64,000 nucleotides of DNA from Thysanoteuthis rhombus (lineage: Eukaryota > Mollusca > Cephalopoda > Oegopsida > Thysanoteuthidae), in the NCBI GenBank assembly GCA_963457665.1, contig OY735212.1:19784247-19848246 (forward strand), given 5' to 3'. The position numbers were made by a program, and so were the translations under genes. Shown piece after piece: positions 42,600-52,600 of the stretch (within the stretch, counting starts at the first letter, position 1; each line of letters begins with the position of its first letter). Under the pieces are notes generated by a model that did not search any database, was not told where the DNA came from, and saw nothing but the letters and a program-made list of their open reading frames with translations.

Positions 42600-42960
42600 T
42601 AACAGCATAGACAATAGAATCATTGTACCAAGTCCAAACCCTTGTCAAAGCTGTTCATACTAACTTTGCACTAATGCCGTAGGGAAAGGTATGAATCCAT
42701 CTTGTCTACCCCCAGCTATTGATAAAGTAGCTGGGAAGATTGGACCCTCTAGCATTGGGAAGGCAACCAATGGGAGTGGAGCCTCCTTATTGTGATTGAT
42801 GATCAACTATGACACCCTTCTGGCAGCTCTAGCAACCAAATTGATACCAGACATATAGCACTCCGCTTTTTTTGGAGAACATCATTGAGGTTGAGAGGCA
42901 GATTCTGTACTGGGCATCCCAGCATCTCTATACACTTAGCCCAGAGGGTGTTTGATTGTC
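42600..42960 (-). repeat. Repeat L copy 2
   Basis: CTTTGCACTAATGCCGTAGGG, AAGGTATGAATCCATCTTG, CCCCAGCTATTGATAAAGTAG and GGGAAGATTGGACCC are the reverse complement of the word order in 26281-26580; close relatives at 45771-45875 and 47195-47400. Confidence 0.55.
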
Positions 42961-43193
42961 TGTAGATACAAAACAGAGGCCATTTTGTTACTAATTACTA
43001 ATGTTTTATTCAAACAAAAGTCATCTGTATGGGTTCATTTCACTTTCTTTTCATTTGTGGAGGCAATATGAATGGAGAATTTTAAACCAGAAGAATTGTT
43101 CCTCTTTAATCTGTATCTGTGTCAATGTCAGGATTGCCAGATGTATTTTGCCCAACAAGACCAAATTTTTATGATCTTTGGACTAAATTTCAC
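42961..43193. other. Nothing recognised
   Basis: Spacer between repeat L and a local duplication. Confidence 0.5.
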
Positions 43194-43308
43194 CAAAATA
43201 ATCAAATAACTTGAAATCCATCATCAGACCAAATTTGTATGGTTTTAGGACCGAATTGAGTTCCTTCAGCATCAAAATAATCAAATAACTTGAAATCCAT
43301 CATCAGAC
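43194..43308. repeat. Perfect 36-bp direct repeat, period 79 bp
   Basis: The 36 bases at 43194-43229 (starting CAAAATAATCAAATAACTTG) are identical to 43273-43308. Weaker similarity (GACCAAATTT, GGACTAAATT/GGACCGAATT) extends leftwards, so it is a two-unit tandem with one conserved half. Confidence 0.85.
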
Positions 43309-43539
43309 TTGGCTTGCAAGAAAAATGGATTAAAGTATTTTCTATCTCTTGTTCATGTACATTTATTTTGTACCATATCATTGCAAAATTTCTACTTGGG
43401 TACCAAATTTTTATTTACAGGACTAAATAGCTTCATCATTTAACTTATTGTTCATAAATATTCATATTGTATCATATCATTATCAAATGTTTGTTCCAGT
43501 ACCAAATCCTTATTCTGAGCCATAGCTTGAATTTATGTT

Positions 43540-43795
43540 TCACTTTGTGACAGATGAGCTAAAAAAACATATCAACAAAGGTTGAAAACTATACACTTTA
43601 TTTATGATGCCATCAAAAAATGTTCTACTTCGTAACATATAAGCTTGAAAAAACATCATGGCTACAATTGAAAACTACACACTTTTTTATGATGTCATCA
43701 AAACTGGTTGACTTTGCGACTGATGAGCTTGAAAAAACCTCTTGACTGAGATTGAAAACTTTGCTTGCTTTTTATGACATCATAAAAAAATTTGT
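43540..43795. repeat. Three-unit tandem repeat, period 84-85 bp
   Basis: Units begin near 43556, 43641 and 43725. Shared words: GAGCTTGAAAAAAC, TTGAAAACT, ACACTTT, TTATGATG(C/T)CATCAAAA and (T/G)ACTT(T/C)G(T/C)(G/A)AC. Divergence between units is visible, so the array is old. Confidence 0.75.
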
Positions 43796-44119
43796 CCATT
43801 AAAGAAGAATGCAAAGAAGAGAAAAGAATTTAAATAAATTGAACAAGAATCTTCATGAATAACCAGTTTTGTTTCGCTTAGGCCAGTAAGCTATAATTTA
43901 CGGAATGAAATAGCTTTATTGAGTGACAAATTTAGTACAATTTTGATCTTTAAAAGTACCAAATCAAAATCCTAGTCTCTGTTACTAATTTTTTGTCTCC
44001 TGTCTCTCAGAATATCAGTAAGTAAAAGGACAAAGGTTTTGTTTGGGTAAAAAGATGGGCTGGGTTTAGGTGAACATGTTGCAGACAGAATCAATTCAGA
44101 GAATACTGTGACTGAAGTT
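43796..44119. other. Nothing recognised
   Basis: AT-rich spacer before the polypurine tract. Confidence 0.5.
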
Positions 44120-45000
44120 CACCAAAAAAATCTGTAGGTAAAGAAAGGAAGGAGTTTGGGTTCCTGGAAGAAGGAAAGAGGAAAGGAAAAGAAGGAACAG
44201 AAAAAGAGAAGAAAAGAGGGAATAGAAAAAGAGAAGGAAAAGGGGAAGAGAAAAAAGAATTGATTAGAGAGAGAAAGAAAGGAAGTATTTGAGAGAGAGT
44301 GGTGAGGAGAGGAAGGTTAAAAATATAAAAATGAATGGAAGAAGAATGGGGTAAAGGAAGAGAAAAGGAAAAATGTTGATAAAATGAAAGAAAGAGAAAA
44401 GAAGATGAAAGAGAGTGAATCTTAAGAATATAAAGAAAAACAAATTGAGAGAATGAAAAACAGGAAGAAAGAGTCATTACGTTAAGAAAAAGATAACAGG
44501 GGAGTGAGTTAAAAGGAAAGAAAAACAAGAAAAATACAGAAAAAGAAATGAAAATGTGGAATAAAGAAAAGATACAAAGAGAAAGAAAATGGAAGATATA
44601 GAAATAGATAGAAAGAAAAAGAGAAAAATGAAATGAAGAAAGGTAGAAAAATGAAAGAGGGAGTGAAAATAACAGAAAGAGAGAAAGGCAAAGACAACAG
44701 AGAAAAGAAAGGAAGAAAAAGGAGAAATGACTGAGATGATGAAAGAAAAAGAAAAAAAAGAGCTTAAAAGAAAAGAGCAAAATTACAGTGATAGTGGAAA
44801 AGAAAAAGAAAGGAATCAATAAAGAGAAAGAGAACAAAAAAGTAAGAAAGAGAGAAAAAGAAAAAATGAGAGAATAAAGTAAAGCAGACAAAGGTATAGA
44901 AAAAAAATTAGATACAGTAAAGGAAAGAAGAGAGAAAAATCAAATAGAATAAGAGAGGAGAAATCTAGAGACAGAGAAAGAATGAAATTCTAAAAGAATG
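44120..45000. repeat. ~0.9-kb polypurine tract (plus strand G/A)
   Basis: Plus strand is dominated by GAAA, GAGA, AGGA words with isolated pyrimidines for about 880 bases, with no fixed period. The minus strand therefore carries a 266-codon ORF (44091-44891) made of S, F, L and P only in practice. Its composition and lack of any motif argue that it is not a gene. Such tracts can form triplex DNA in vitro; a role here is unknown. Confidence 0.85.
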
Positions 45001-45559
45001 TCTAGATAAATGATAGACACATATTCTGAGTTATTAAGAATGATCTTTACGCCATCTTTCAAAAACCAATAACAAAATGGATTTGGTGGTTACGTGGGCC
45101 AGCCACCAAAAAAATTATTAATAATATCTGTCACACAGCAAGTCACCCAGTTAGAGGGTCACATGACTAGTTGAGACATCATAAACAAATGTCACCAGAG
45201 CAGAAAAAAAACTTGGTCAAAACAAAAACAAAAAAATGGTTGGAACTACACGTCAAGAAGAAGAAAATGTTTTAGATGGTCTCTGGGACAGTGCTGGAAA
45301 AGTTTTTTTGTGGTGTTTTTAAAGAAAAATGATTTAAAAACTTGTGATGGTTGATATATGAAGTACTCCTGAGGAAGAATGAGAAGGAAAAAAAGATATT
45401 GAAAAATAAGGAATGTTCCTTCAAATGACCCTGCAGTCACTTTTCTAAAAGAAGACATATCATTTTCAGACAATAATAATTGTGTTAGGAATGATAAAGT
45501 TTACAGCTTTTATATTTTATATGGTACCAACTACTTATTCACTAAATTATTCACTGTTC
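45001..45559. other. Nothing recognised
   Basis: The minus ORF 45246-45473 is F/K-rich with no motif. No repeat family matched. Confidence 0.45.
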
Positions 45560-45770
45560 AATGCATGAGAATAGGGGCAGAGCTGGGGATTCAGGGGCCG
45601 GTGATGGGGCTCAACTCCTTGAGGGGCTCCTTTCAACATTTAGTGAAATTTGTTATTGTATCATGGTAGTAGAAATGTAGTAGGTGAACTACTATTCATG
45701 AAGTTTTTGATGGTCGCACTCCATTTGGAAAACAGGGGGATGATTTAAATTTGCCCCCGTACATCCCCTC
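45560..45770 (+). repeat. Repeat M copy
   Basis: GGGGCAGAGCTGGGGATTCAGGGG, GGGGCTCCTTTCAACATTTAGTG and a GAACTACTATT word shared with the inverted copy at 55886-56060. It is followed without a gap by a repeat L fragment. Confidence 0.55.
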
Positions 45771-45875
45771 TCCCCAAGCTACAAGAAAGGCATGAATCCA
45801 TCTCCTCTCCCCCTTATGGATAAAATAGTTGGGAAGACTGGGTTCCTTAGCCTTGAGGGGCAACACATCTAGAAG
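45771..45875 (-). repeat. Repeat L fragment (copy 3)
   Basis: GAAAGGCATGAATCCATCTCC, GGATAAAATAGTTGGGAAGAC and GAGGGGCAAC match the core of 42600-42960. Confidence 0.55.
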
Positions 45876-45887
45876 AACAACAATTTG

Positions 45888-45906
45888 TCAAGAAGAAGAA
45901 GAAGAA

Positions 45907-45939
<33 letters not shown>
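45888..45939. repeat. (GAA)n(GAT)n trinucleotide tract
   Basis: About 6 GAA and 10 GAT units. Unlike other (GAT)n tracts here it has no RTE body on either side. Confidence 0.9.
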
Positions 45940-45942
<3 letters not shown>

Positions 45943-46256
45943 CAGCAACATTTCTATCTATTGAAAAAAGATACATGTTGGCGTATATGTGCGGATGGGG
46001 TTTGGGAGAAATATGTATAAAATCTTTGCGAGAGTTTCCACCAAAGAGTTGTTGGCAGAAAGCCGAAAATTCACGCTTCAATTAGAAGCAAACAAAAAAA
46101 AAAAAAAGGGAAACAAAATACAAATAGTTGGCAAAAAAAATAGAAAGCTTACTCTAAACGGATTTATTGATGAAAGAAACAAAACCAGCGGCAGCAGCAG
46201 CAGCAGCTACTTCTTGAAATCAGGTATTACTAAAGAAAGCTTTTTTATGATTAACG

Positions 46257-46389
46257 TTAGAAACCATCAACCAAAACTGTCCACATCATACACGCCTCTT
46301 CATTTTTTAAGTGAGTCTGGCAGATTGGCTATATATATGCCGTGTGTTCAGGCCACACCCATGAAACTAAAGGGCTGAAAATTTACATT
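46257..46389 (-). mobile_element. Family A, left part of an interrupted copy
   Basis: GTTAGAAACCATCAACCAAAACTG, TTTTTTAAGTGAGTCTGGC, CCACACCCATGAAACTAAAGGG and CTGAAAATTTAC, where the RTE-1 insertion begins. The remainder is at 46844-47140. Confidence 0.78.
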
Positions 46390-46843
46390 GGTTCTAAAAC
46401 AAAGAGTCTACCACCAATACATCCTCTCAATAGTCATACGGAGCTAAAACATGGAACTTGATGAAAGGTTGAATCTCAAACTGAGATCTAAATAATTGAC
46501 CCTCAAACTGAGAACTGTGCCCAGGAGAGGATCATTCTCAACATCACATGGAGAGATCACAAATACTTTATCATATAAGAAAACAAACAGGAGCCAAAGA
46601 TATGTAATCTATTAGAAAACTTAGATAGCAATGGGCTGGTCATGAGGCGAGAATTGCAGACAGCTGCTAGATGTCGAGACTCACAAAGTGAATCATCAGA
46701 GATCCAACAAAACATAAGATGGCCTGATGAACTGGACAAGCTCAGAAAGTATTGGCTCCACAACACCCATGATAGAGAGGTCTTGAGAATCTTCAAGAGA
46801 GGTCTATGTCACACAATAGACGTGAAAAGGCTAATGATGATCA
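46390..46843 (+). mobile_element. RTE-1 LINE fragment inserted into family A
   Basis: From ATTGGTTCTAAAACAAAGAG (LVLKR region) through ACATGGAACTTGATG (TWNL), NITWRDHK and RWPDELDKLRKYWLHNTHDR to AAAAGGCTAATGATGATCATGAT (tail). ORF 46642-46890 contains a partial frame. A duplicated CTCAAACTGAG word at 46475 and 46501 marks a small internal duplication. Confidence 0.85.
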
Positions 46844-47140
46844 TGATGTCTACACAAATAAGTTTGTTATTTTTCAAATCATTCCCATGATGAGTTTTTA
46901 GTGAGGGGTTCAATTTACAATGGCAGTTTACCCTAAATTGGTATTGTAGGTTGTCTGGCAGCATTCACACTTGTTTTGTTTTTTCTGGATTTGGACACTT
47001 TTAGTGATCATCATCCAACAAATAGTGAGCAAGGTAATTTATTCATAGATCATCCCTTTATCAAATTTTTTAGTGGATCATCCCTAACACAGCCTGCTGC
47101 CAACAGTTGTTGGTCATATGACAGTTTCTACCAAACCTGT
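46844..47140 (-). mobile_element. Family A, right part of the interrupted copy
   Basis: Resumes at GTCTACACAAATAAG, which corresponds to family A directly after the AAACATTTACT(C)..TTAT position, then GAGTTTTTAGTGAGGGGTTCAATT, ACTTTTAGTGATCATCATCCAACA and ATGACAGTTTCTACCAAACC. Confidence 0.78.
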
Positions 47141-47194
47141 ATCAAATTGTCTCTAATGTCTGGTACATTCTTTTGGTTGTTGGTGGAGAAAACA

Positions 47195-47400
47195 AATTTG
47201 AACCGGGTTCTCATCACACTAATGCCCTTGGGAGAGGTACAAATCTAACTCCTCTTCCCCTATCTATGGGTGAATAGTAGGGCAGACTGGGCTCTCTTGC
47301 TATAGTTTGCAATCAGTCTTGCAGATGGATCACTGATTCAAAACTCCGGAGAGAGATGTGTTCCATCAGGCTATCTCGCCCTTGCCACACCTATGATTAA
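47195..47400 (-). repeat. Repeat L copy 4
   Basis: TCACACTAATGCCCTTGGGAGAGG, TATCTATGGGTGAATAGTAGGG and CAGACTGGGCTCTC follow 42600-42960. TTTGAACCGGGTTCTCATC at 47197-47215 is reminiscent of a tRNA T-arm. Confidence 0.5.
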
Positions 47401-47437
47401 AGTCAAAATTTCTATGGAATGACGATCCAAACCAGAG

Positions 47438-47532
47438 AGGTTATTGATTCATTGATCACACATTTTTTCGATTTTTTAATTGATCGTCCCCAACATGGCA
47501 TCCAGTTTTTATTTAGTGACTAACCAGACCTT
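47438..47532 (-). mobile_element. Family A terminal fragment
   Basis: GATTCATTGATCACAC, TTTTTTAATTGATCGTCCCC, AACATGGCATCC and TTTAGTGACTAACCAGACC; a ~25-base deletion removes the GCCAAAAGA..TGGTCA region. Confidence 0.68.
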
Positions 47533-47906
47533 TCTTTTTTTTTGTTTTTTTTTGTTTTAATCAGTATTAGTAAGGAAGCATTTTCAAACTGAATCCAAGA
47601 GCAAGCCAAAAGGTCTTATTGGATTTTCAGATACATTGAGTTTTCCTGACGTTTAATTAAAAAAGAATCCTTGCAGAGAATGTATTAATTTATTTTAAAA
47701 CTAGTCTTAAGGAATTTTATCATGAGAAACGGAACTTTTGGTATTCGATGCAGGAGGGAAGAAGAAGGAAAAATATCAGAAAGAAAAGAAAAAAGAGAAT
47801 ATCTGAACTACGAAATTGAATCTTGAAAATTAAAATTAAATTTTGAAATGTCAAGTTAGGCCATGATGTTGCATTTGAAAGTTTATTCTAGAAAAAATAT
47901 GCAGAA
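47533..47906. other. Nothing recognised
   Basis: T-run at 47538-47558 and a purine-rich patch at 47752-47800. Confidence 0.45.
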
Positions 47907-48037
47907 TGGAAATCATCAACCAAGACTGTCACCAAAACTGTTAACTAAGGTTTCTTCAGTTCTTAAGTGAGTCTTGCTGCCTTTATATATATTTGTCATG
48001 TGTGCAGGCTAGAGGGCTGACAATTTACTCCTTATTG
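47907..48037 (-). mobile_element. Family A, left part of a second interrupted copy
   Basis: TGGAAATCATCAACCAAGAC, CAGTTCTTAAGTGAGTCTTGC, GGGCTGACAATTTACTCC and TTATTGATT, where RTE-1 sequence begins. The break is within about 10-15 family A bases of the break in the copy at 46257-47140. Confidence 0.74.
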
Positions 48038-48319
48038 ATTAAGTTGAGAATCATATTAGGTTGGCAAGCTTTCAGTAAAACAAGAACAAGAAAATCCCAC
48101 AAGTCATAAAAAGAAGGGTATGCAACCAATGCATCTTACCAATAGTTGCCTATGGGACAGAGACATGGAAACTGACCCTCAAACTGAGAACCATGTAATG
48201 CACACAGGAGAGAATCATGCTCAACTTCACATGGAGAGATCATGAGACTACTCAGTACATTAGAAATATCATAGGAACCATTAGAAAACTCAAATCGCAA
48301 TAGTTTAGACATGTTGCAA
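48038..48319 (+). mobile_element. RTE-1 LINE fragment inside family A, 3' part deleted
   Basis: From GAGAATCATATTAGGTTGGC (RITLGWQAFS region) through VVYGTETWKLTLKLRTM and HERIMLNFTWRDHETTQY to CAATAGTTTAGACATGTTGCAAG (HVAR). The C-terminal half and (TGA)n tail are missing, together with about 200 bases of the family A middle, which suggests one later deletion across the junction. Confidence 0.82.
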
Positions 48320-48455
48320 GATGATCACTGCCCGACTGAAAGCAAGAAAAATAACTTATCTTATTTATGGACCATCCCCTTGCAACAAGGCATGCTGTCA
48401 ACAAATGTTGGTCATGTGATAGTTTCTATTGAGTGATTAACCAGATCTGTCTTAA
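48320..48455 (-). mobile_element. Family A, right part of the second interrupted copy
   Basis: ATGATCACTGCCCGACTG, TAACTTATCTTATTTATGG, CATGCTGTCAACAAATGTTGG and TAGTTTCTATTGAGTGATTAACCAG. Confidence 0.74.
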
Positions 48456-49289
48456 ATTATCTCATGGCTATCAACTATTTCCAAGATATTTTGATTGGAT
48501 AAAATACTTCATTTTTGAATGTTCCTTTCTGAATACTTTTATTATTAAAAATGTAGTCTGAACCAAAGTTTCATTTTAAAAATGCCTGAAAATAGATTTT
48601 TATTTCTTATTCTTTGGTCGATAGGTAAAAATTCTTTCAAGTTGGCCAGGGTTTCCAACTTGGTCTGTTTCTTTGAATTGCCCACGTTTTCACAAGATTT
48701 CATAAAAATAATCGAAAACTTTTTGAGATATTGTGTAACCAAACATGAGTAAATACATATACCTCTTCCAACTTCCTTAGCAGAAATAGTTTATTTCAAA
48801 GATCAAAGCAAAGAACCTGTTGTCGGAATTTTTTACATGAAGCAGAGTCAGAGAGGAAGAGAGAGAGATAGAGAGAGAATCTGAGAGTACATACTAAAAT
48901 TTTCATTTTTTTTCTCCTATAAGAATTACATCTTTTGTCCCACTAGTTACACCCATTTCCATGAAACTGTCAACTCAAGTTAGTTGGTGCCTTTGGTCAT
49001 GTCAATGTTATGTATTGTTTTATGTAACCTTGTATCACTATCCAAAGAGTCAGGATAGGGTTGGTGTGTTAGTAAACTTTTACAAGATAGAGAGATAAGA
49101 ACTTAAAGAGTGGGGGGGATTGTGAGAAAACTGAAGCAACATGGCTAGTGATTCATTTTCAGGAAGAGGTGGTAATTGATTATTCAATGTATCATAATAT
49201 ACTTAGTCACATTAAGATGTACAGCAATACCTTAATCATATTACATTGAAACCCTTACTAATCAAATCAGCACTGATCAAGGTATTCCT
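48456..49289. other. Nothing recognised
   Basis: The minus ORF 48545-48742 has no known motif. A short (GA)n at 48855-48875. Confidence 0.45.
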
Positions 49290-49355
49290 GTATTAGAAAC
49301 CATCAACCAGAACTGAAAACATGGATTTCTTCAGCTTTCAAGTGATTGCAACTGG
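49290..49355 (-). mobile_element. Family A end fragment
   Basis: TATTAGAAACCATCAACCAG, CATGGATTTCTTCAGCTTTC, AAGTGATTGCAACTGG: the first ~65 bases in this orientation only. Confidence 0.62.
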
Positions 49356-49634
49356 TTCACAAGCACTAGATGAAAAAATAAATAAAGCTTCTTCCTGAAT
49401 CACCAACTCTATCATGTTTCTAAGAGAACCTTGAAGGACACGGTTAATATCAGTTTTACAAAAGACTTCCTTGTTCCCTACGAAGCAGCATTTATTAAAT
49501 ACTGAGCCAAGATTATAACTATTTCAAATGCTGATTTTAAGGCCCTATGGTGGATTGGTTTCACATAATCTTTCTCCCTATATTTCTCTTGGGTGATACA
49601 AATGTATTCCCTGATACATCATTTTGGTGTAGTG
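49356..49634. other. Nothing recognised
   Basis: No ORF or repeat identified. Confidence 0.5.
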
Positions 49635-49725
49635 GTTATCAAGATAGTCTAACAGACCATTGAGCCATACTAGGTGACTCACAGGTGTGGATTTGTGCCA
49701 GACTAAGCCAAATTTAGTATGTACT
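49635..49725 (+). mobile_element. tRNA-like repeat (SINE-K copy 1)
   Basis: TTTTGGTGTAGTGGTTATCAAG fits the tRNA A-box/D-arm consensus. The downstream half is degraded (CTAGGTGACTCAC in place of a B box). The tail word TTGTGCCAGACTAAGC recurs at 61540-61560 on the other strand, downstream of a similar TAGTGGTTAACAAGC, so two copies support a family. Confidence 0.5.
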
Positions 49726-49962
49726 AGACAAGTCTATGACCCTTTAAGAGAAAATTAGTGCAATCTGGTGTGACCAAAACAAATCAGGTTTTTTTTACAC
49801 ATTTGCAAATGAATAAATAAATGAGGCAAACTACCTCATAATTAGCATTTAAATCTTATCTCCTTTGACAAATTGGCTCAGTATATCATGAATAAAGGTG
49901 AACTTGAAAAATCACCCAGATTCTTTTTTACATTCTTCAAATAGGCACATTTATCTTAATTC

Positions 49963-50946
49963 AATATCATCATCATCATCATCAGATTCACCTAATTTCT
50001 CTATCATGGACATTGCAGCTCTGCTGGCCACAGTTTCGTGTATGATCTCTGGGATCTATGTTGTGAGCTATGATGTCTTGTGGTTATCTGCCATTCTTGC
50101 AACATGGCCTGCCCACTACCATTTGAGTTTTCTAATGGATTCTTTGATATCTCTGACTCCTGTTCTTTCTCTAATATATTTTGCTGTCTTGTAATCTCTA
50201 CGTGTAGTGTTGAGCATGAGCCTCATGCTGCACTATCAGGTGGATACATTGGTTGTTAATGCTTCTTTTCAAAACTAATGAGATCTTTGTGTTTTTGAAT
50301 GTAAAGCTTGTTCTATCAAAAGCCTACCAATCTAGAGTAATTCTAAGTTGGACTTTTTCTTCTTTTGTGGATTTTGTGAAGATTCTTTGTCCAACATAGA
50401 CATAATGGTCTACTTTCTTTAGCTTTTAGTTTTCAATTTTGATCATTGTATCTTTGTCCTCAACATACTTGTTGTACATGACATTGGTTTTACTGAAGTT
50501 CATGTGAAGACCAACTCTCCATTTTTCTTAATGCAATTTGTCCAACATTATCTGGAGTTCATGAAGTTTCTCAACTAAGAGGCCAATGTCATCAGCAAAT
50601 CTGAGGTTATTTAGCTATTTGCCATCAGTACTTATTCCTTTCATTTGTCCAGTTTTTATTTCGGAAGATCATTTCAAGGAAAGCTGTAAAGAGTTTGGAT
50701 AGACTAGTGTTGCCTTGACTTATTCCTATTTCAAGTTGGAAGGGCTCTAAGTCTTTATGTAGCCTGATAAAGGAACTGCTGTCAGTAGATATGTTGCAGG
50801 GCTCAGACACACTATTCCTGGTTGTATGATAGTATCAATGACTTTTAGGATTTCTACAGAGTCAAAGGCCTTCTTGAAGTCAAAAAATGTTACAGTAAGT
50901 TGTATTTTGTATTCTGCTGTTTTCTCTTTAACTAATTCATTGAATC
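49963..50946 (-). mobile_element. RTE-1 LINE, longest copy, with reverse-transcriptase motifs
   Basis: On the minus strand, 5' to 3': TVTFFDFKKAFDSVEILKVI (RT motif A), LEIGISQGNTSLSKLFTAFL and EMIFRNKNW (motif B, RTE-like QGDT.SPKLF), LNNLRFADDIGLL-type (motif C; the FADD codons fall near 50586-50598), then MNFSKTNVMYNKYVEDKD, VDHYVYVGQ, ITLDW, and the IMLN/WRDH and WAGHVARM region. It ends in (ATG)n at 49963-49982. The catalytic FADD is intact but stops and frameshifts break the frame (longest open piece 50625-50810). The 5' half of the element (endonuclease) is missing. Confidence 0.9.
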
Positions 50947-51432
50947 TAGATAATCAATTCAATACAAATAGCTACAATAGCTACAATGTCCCATTTCAGC
51001 TACTTAAAGGTCAAAAATAGATAAACAGGATCAGGCTTCTTGAGATGCAAGGCAATGATCCTGCTAAACTATGACAAAACAGGATAATAGGGGTATATAA
51101 TCTTATTATATTGGAATAGAATAGTATGGAATCTTGTACCAAATCTTTCACTGAATTATATTGGTCTCATTGTTACCAAGTATGTAAGAATGCTGAATTC
51201 TAGAACAAATGAAGAAGGCAAAAGGAATGAATTACCACTGTTTCTTTGTAATGTTATAGAATTACAAAAATTCAGATTAAGATTCAGTTTAACAAAGAGT
51301 ATTTTTTTTTTCTACTGTAAATTAAGTAAATAAAAATATCACTTATTTTATCAAAAATATCATTCTATTACTATCAGGTAGAAGCTTCAAAATGCTTCAA
51401 AATCTCTGTATCTTTTACATCTCTCATCCACA
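50947..51432. other. Nothing recognised
   Basis: AT-rich flank of the truncated 5' end of the RTE-1 copy. Confidence 0.5.
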
Positions 51433-51585
51433 TGATGATGATCATCAGTCTTTTAACATCCGTCATTGGACATAGACCATCGCCAGAGTTTGCCACACCT
51501 TTCCATTAGGGGTATTGCGGAGCCGATACTTTTTGAATTAGTCCAGTTTGTCTCTGTGTCTTGTATTCTGCTGACCTTCGTTGTG
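51433..51585 (-). mobile_element. RTE-1 LINE 3' fragment
   Basis: ATGATGATGATCATCAG, TCTTTTAACATCCGTCATTGG, ACATAGACCATCGCC and GGTATTGCGGAGCC: the last ~130 bases of RTE-1 in antisense, with sense LKD-stop at the tail. It stops after the TRRSAEYKTQRQT-like region. Confidence 0.8.
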
Positions 51586-51780
51586 CATACCTGGTAGTAT
51601 TACATAGATGATACAAATAAATCATTGAAATAGTCTTGTGTAAATCACTGCTTCATCTCAAACTCACCTACACAGAAGTGCACATATTTCTTTGATGAGT
51701 GTATATCAATTGGCTGAAAATTTTTTTTGAGATTTGCTTGTGTTCTATTCAGATTCACTCAATAAAATCATGAATATCCA

Positions 51781-52045
51781 CACTCTTCTTCTTCTTCTCT
51801 TTCTTCTTCACCTTCTTCTTCTTCTCTTTCTTCTTCACCTTCTTCATCTTCTTCTTTGTCTTCTTCTTCATCTTCTTCTTCGTCTTCTTCTTCACCTTCT
51901 TCTTCTTCACCTTCTTTGTCTTCTTCTTCACCTTCTTCGTCTTCTTCTTCTCCTTCTTTGTCTTCTTCTTCGTCTTCTTCTTCACCTTCTCTTTCTTCTT
52001 CAATTTTGTCTTCTTTTCCTTCTTCTTCTTCAGTTTTTCTCTGAA
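51781..52045. repeat. Polypyrimidine (CTT)n-type tract
   Basis: About 265 bases of CTTCTT with interspersed CTTTCTT, CACC, CATC, CGTC and TGTC units, an imperfect hierarchical trinucleotide array. All six frames are open or nearly so, giving the poly-S, poly-L and K/E-rich ORFs (51734-52183, 51755-52069, 51768-52076, 51856-52044). None is a gene. Confidence 0.9.
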
Positions 52046-52339
52046 ACCTTTTTCGCATATTGTTTGCAAACTCCACCGAGAGTTGAAAATAGAAATAGAA
52101 AAATAAAGTCTCTCAGTTCTTACATCAGTACTCGGCTAACATTGTTGAAAGCCATTCTGATTATGAGAACTAATACAAAATAACATTTGCATGATTTCAT
52201 TTACCCTCACAGGGATAGAAAAAATTTATTATTATTGAAGTGAAAAGAGGAAAGCATAGAGACAATATTGGAAGTTGTAGTTAGGATAATGGTGTTAAGC
52301 TTGCCATTTACTGTTATTACTACTACAACTATTAATATT
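52046..52339. other. Nothing recognised
   Basis: Ordinary AT-rich spacer. Confidence 0.5.
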
Positions 52340-52600
52340 ATCATTGTCAGACTCCAGATCAGGTTGAAGTTGACTCTGTTTTTGCCAAATAACAAGATCA
52401 ACCCTCACCTAATCCAGAAGAGTAAATTCTTCACTGTTTCTCTATCATGCCACATTAAACTAAACCTATATGTAAAATTAACATTTCCCAACTGTGATTT
52501 GATCTCACAACCTAGTGATTAAAAGGAAGCTTTCTTACCAAACGAGCTGAACTGACAAGTCTTATATACCTAGATATTTATTTTTTATACATACAATTAG
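52340..52600 (-). mobile_element. SINE-H copy with clear A and B boxes
   Basis: Minus strand: CAGCTCGTTTGGTAAGAAAGC (A box at 52538-52549) and GATCAAATC (perfect B-box consensus, 52496-52504) 34 bases apart, preceded by GACTTGTCAGTT. Then CACAGTTGGGAAATG, a T-rich part and AGAGTCAACTTCAACCTGATC (the AACTCCAG..CTGGA region of the other copies). Confidence 0.68.

Noticed and set aside
44091-44891. 266-codon ORF, minus strand
   Set aside because: It lies wholly in the polypurine tract; the product is almost only S, F, L and P with no motif. Openness follows from composition.
51734-52183. Poly-L and K/E-rich ORFs of 100-149 codons
   Set aside because: Products of the (CTT)n-type tract in different frames.
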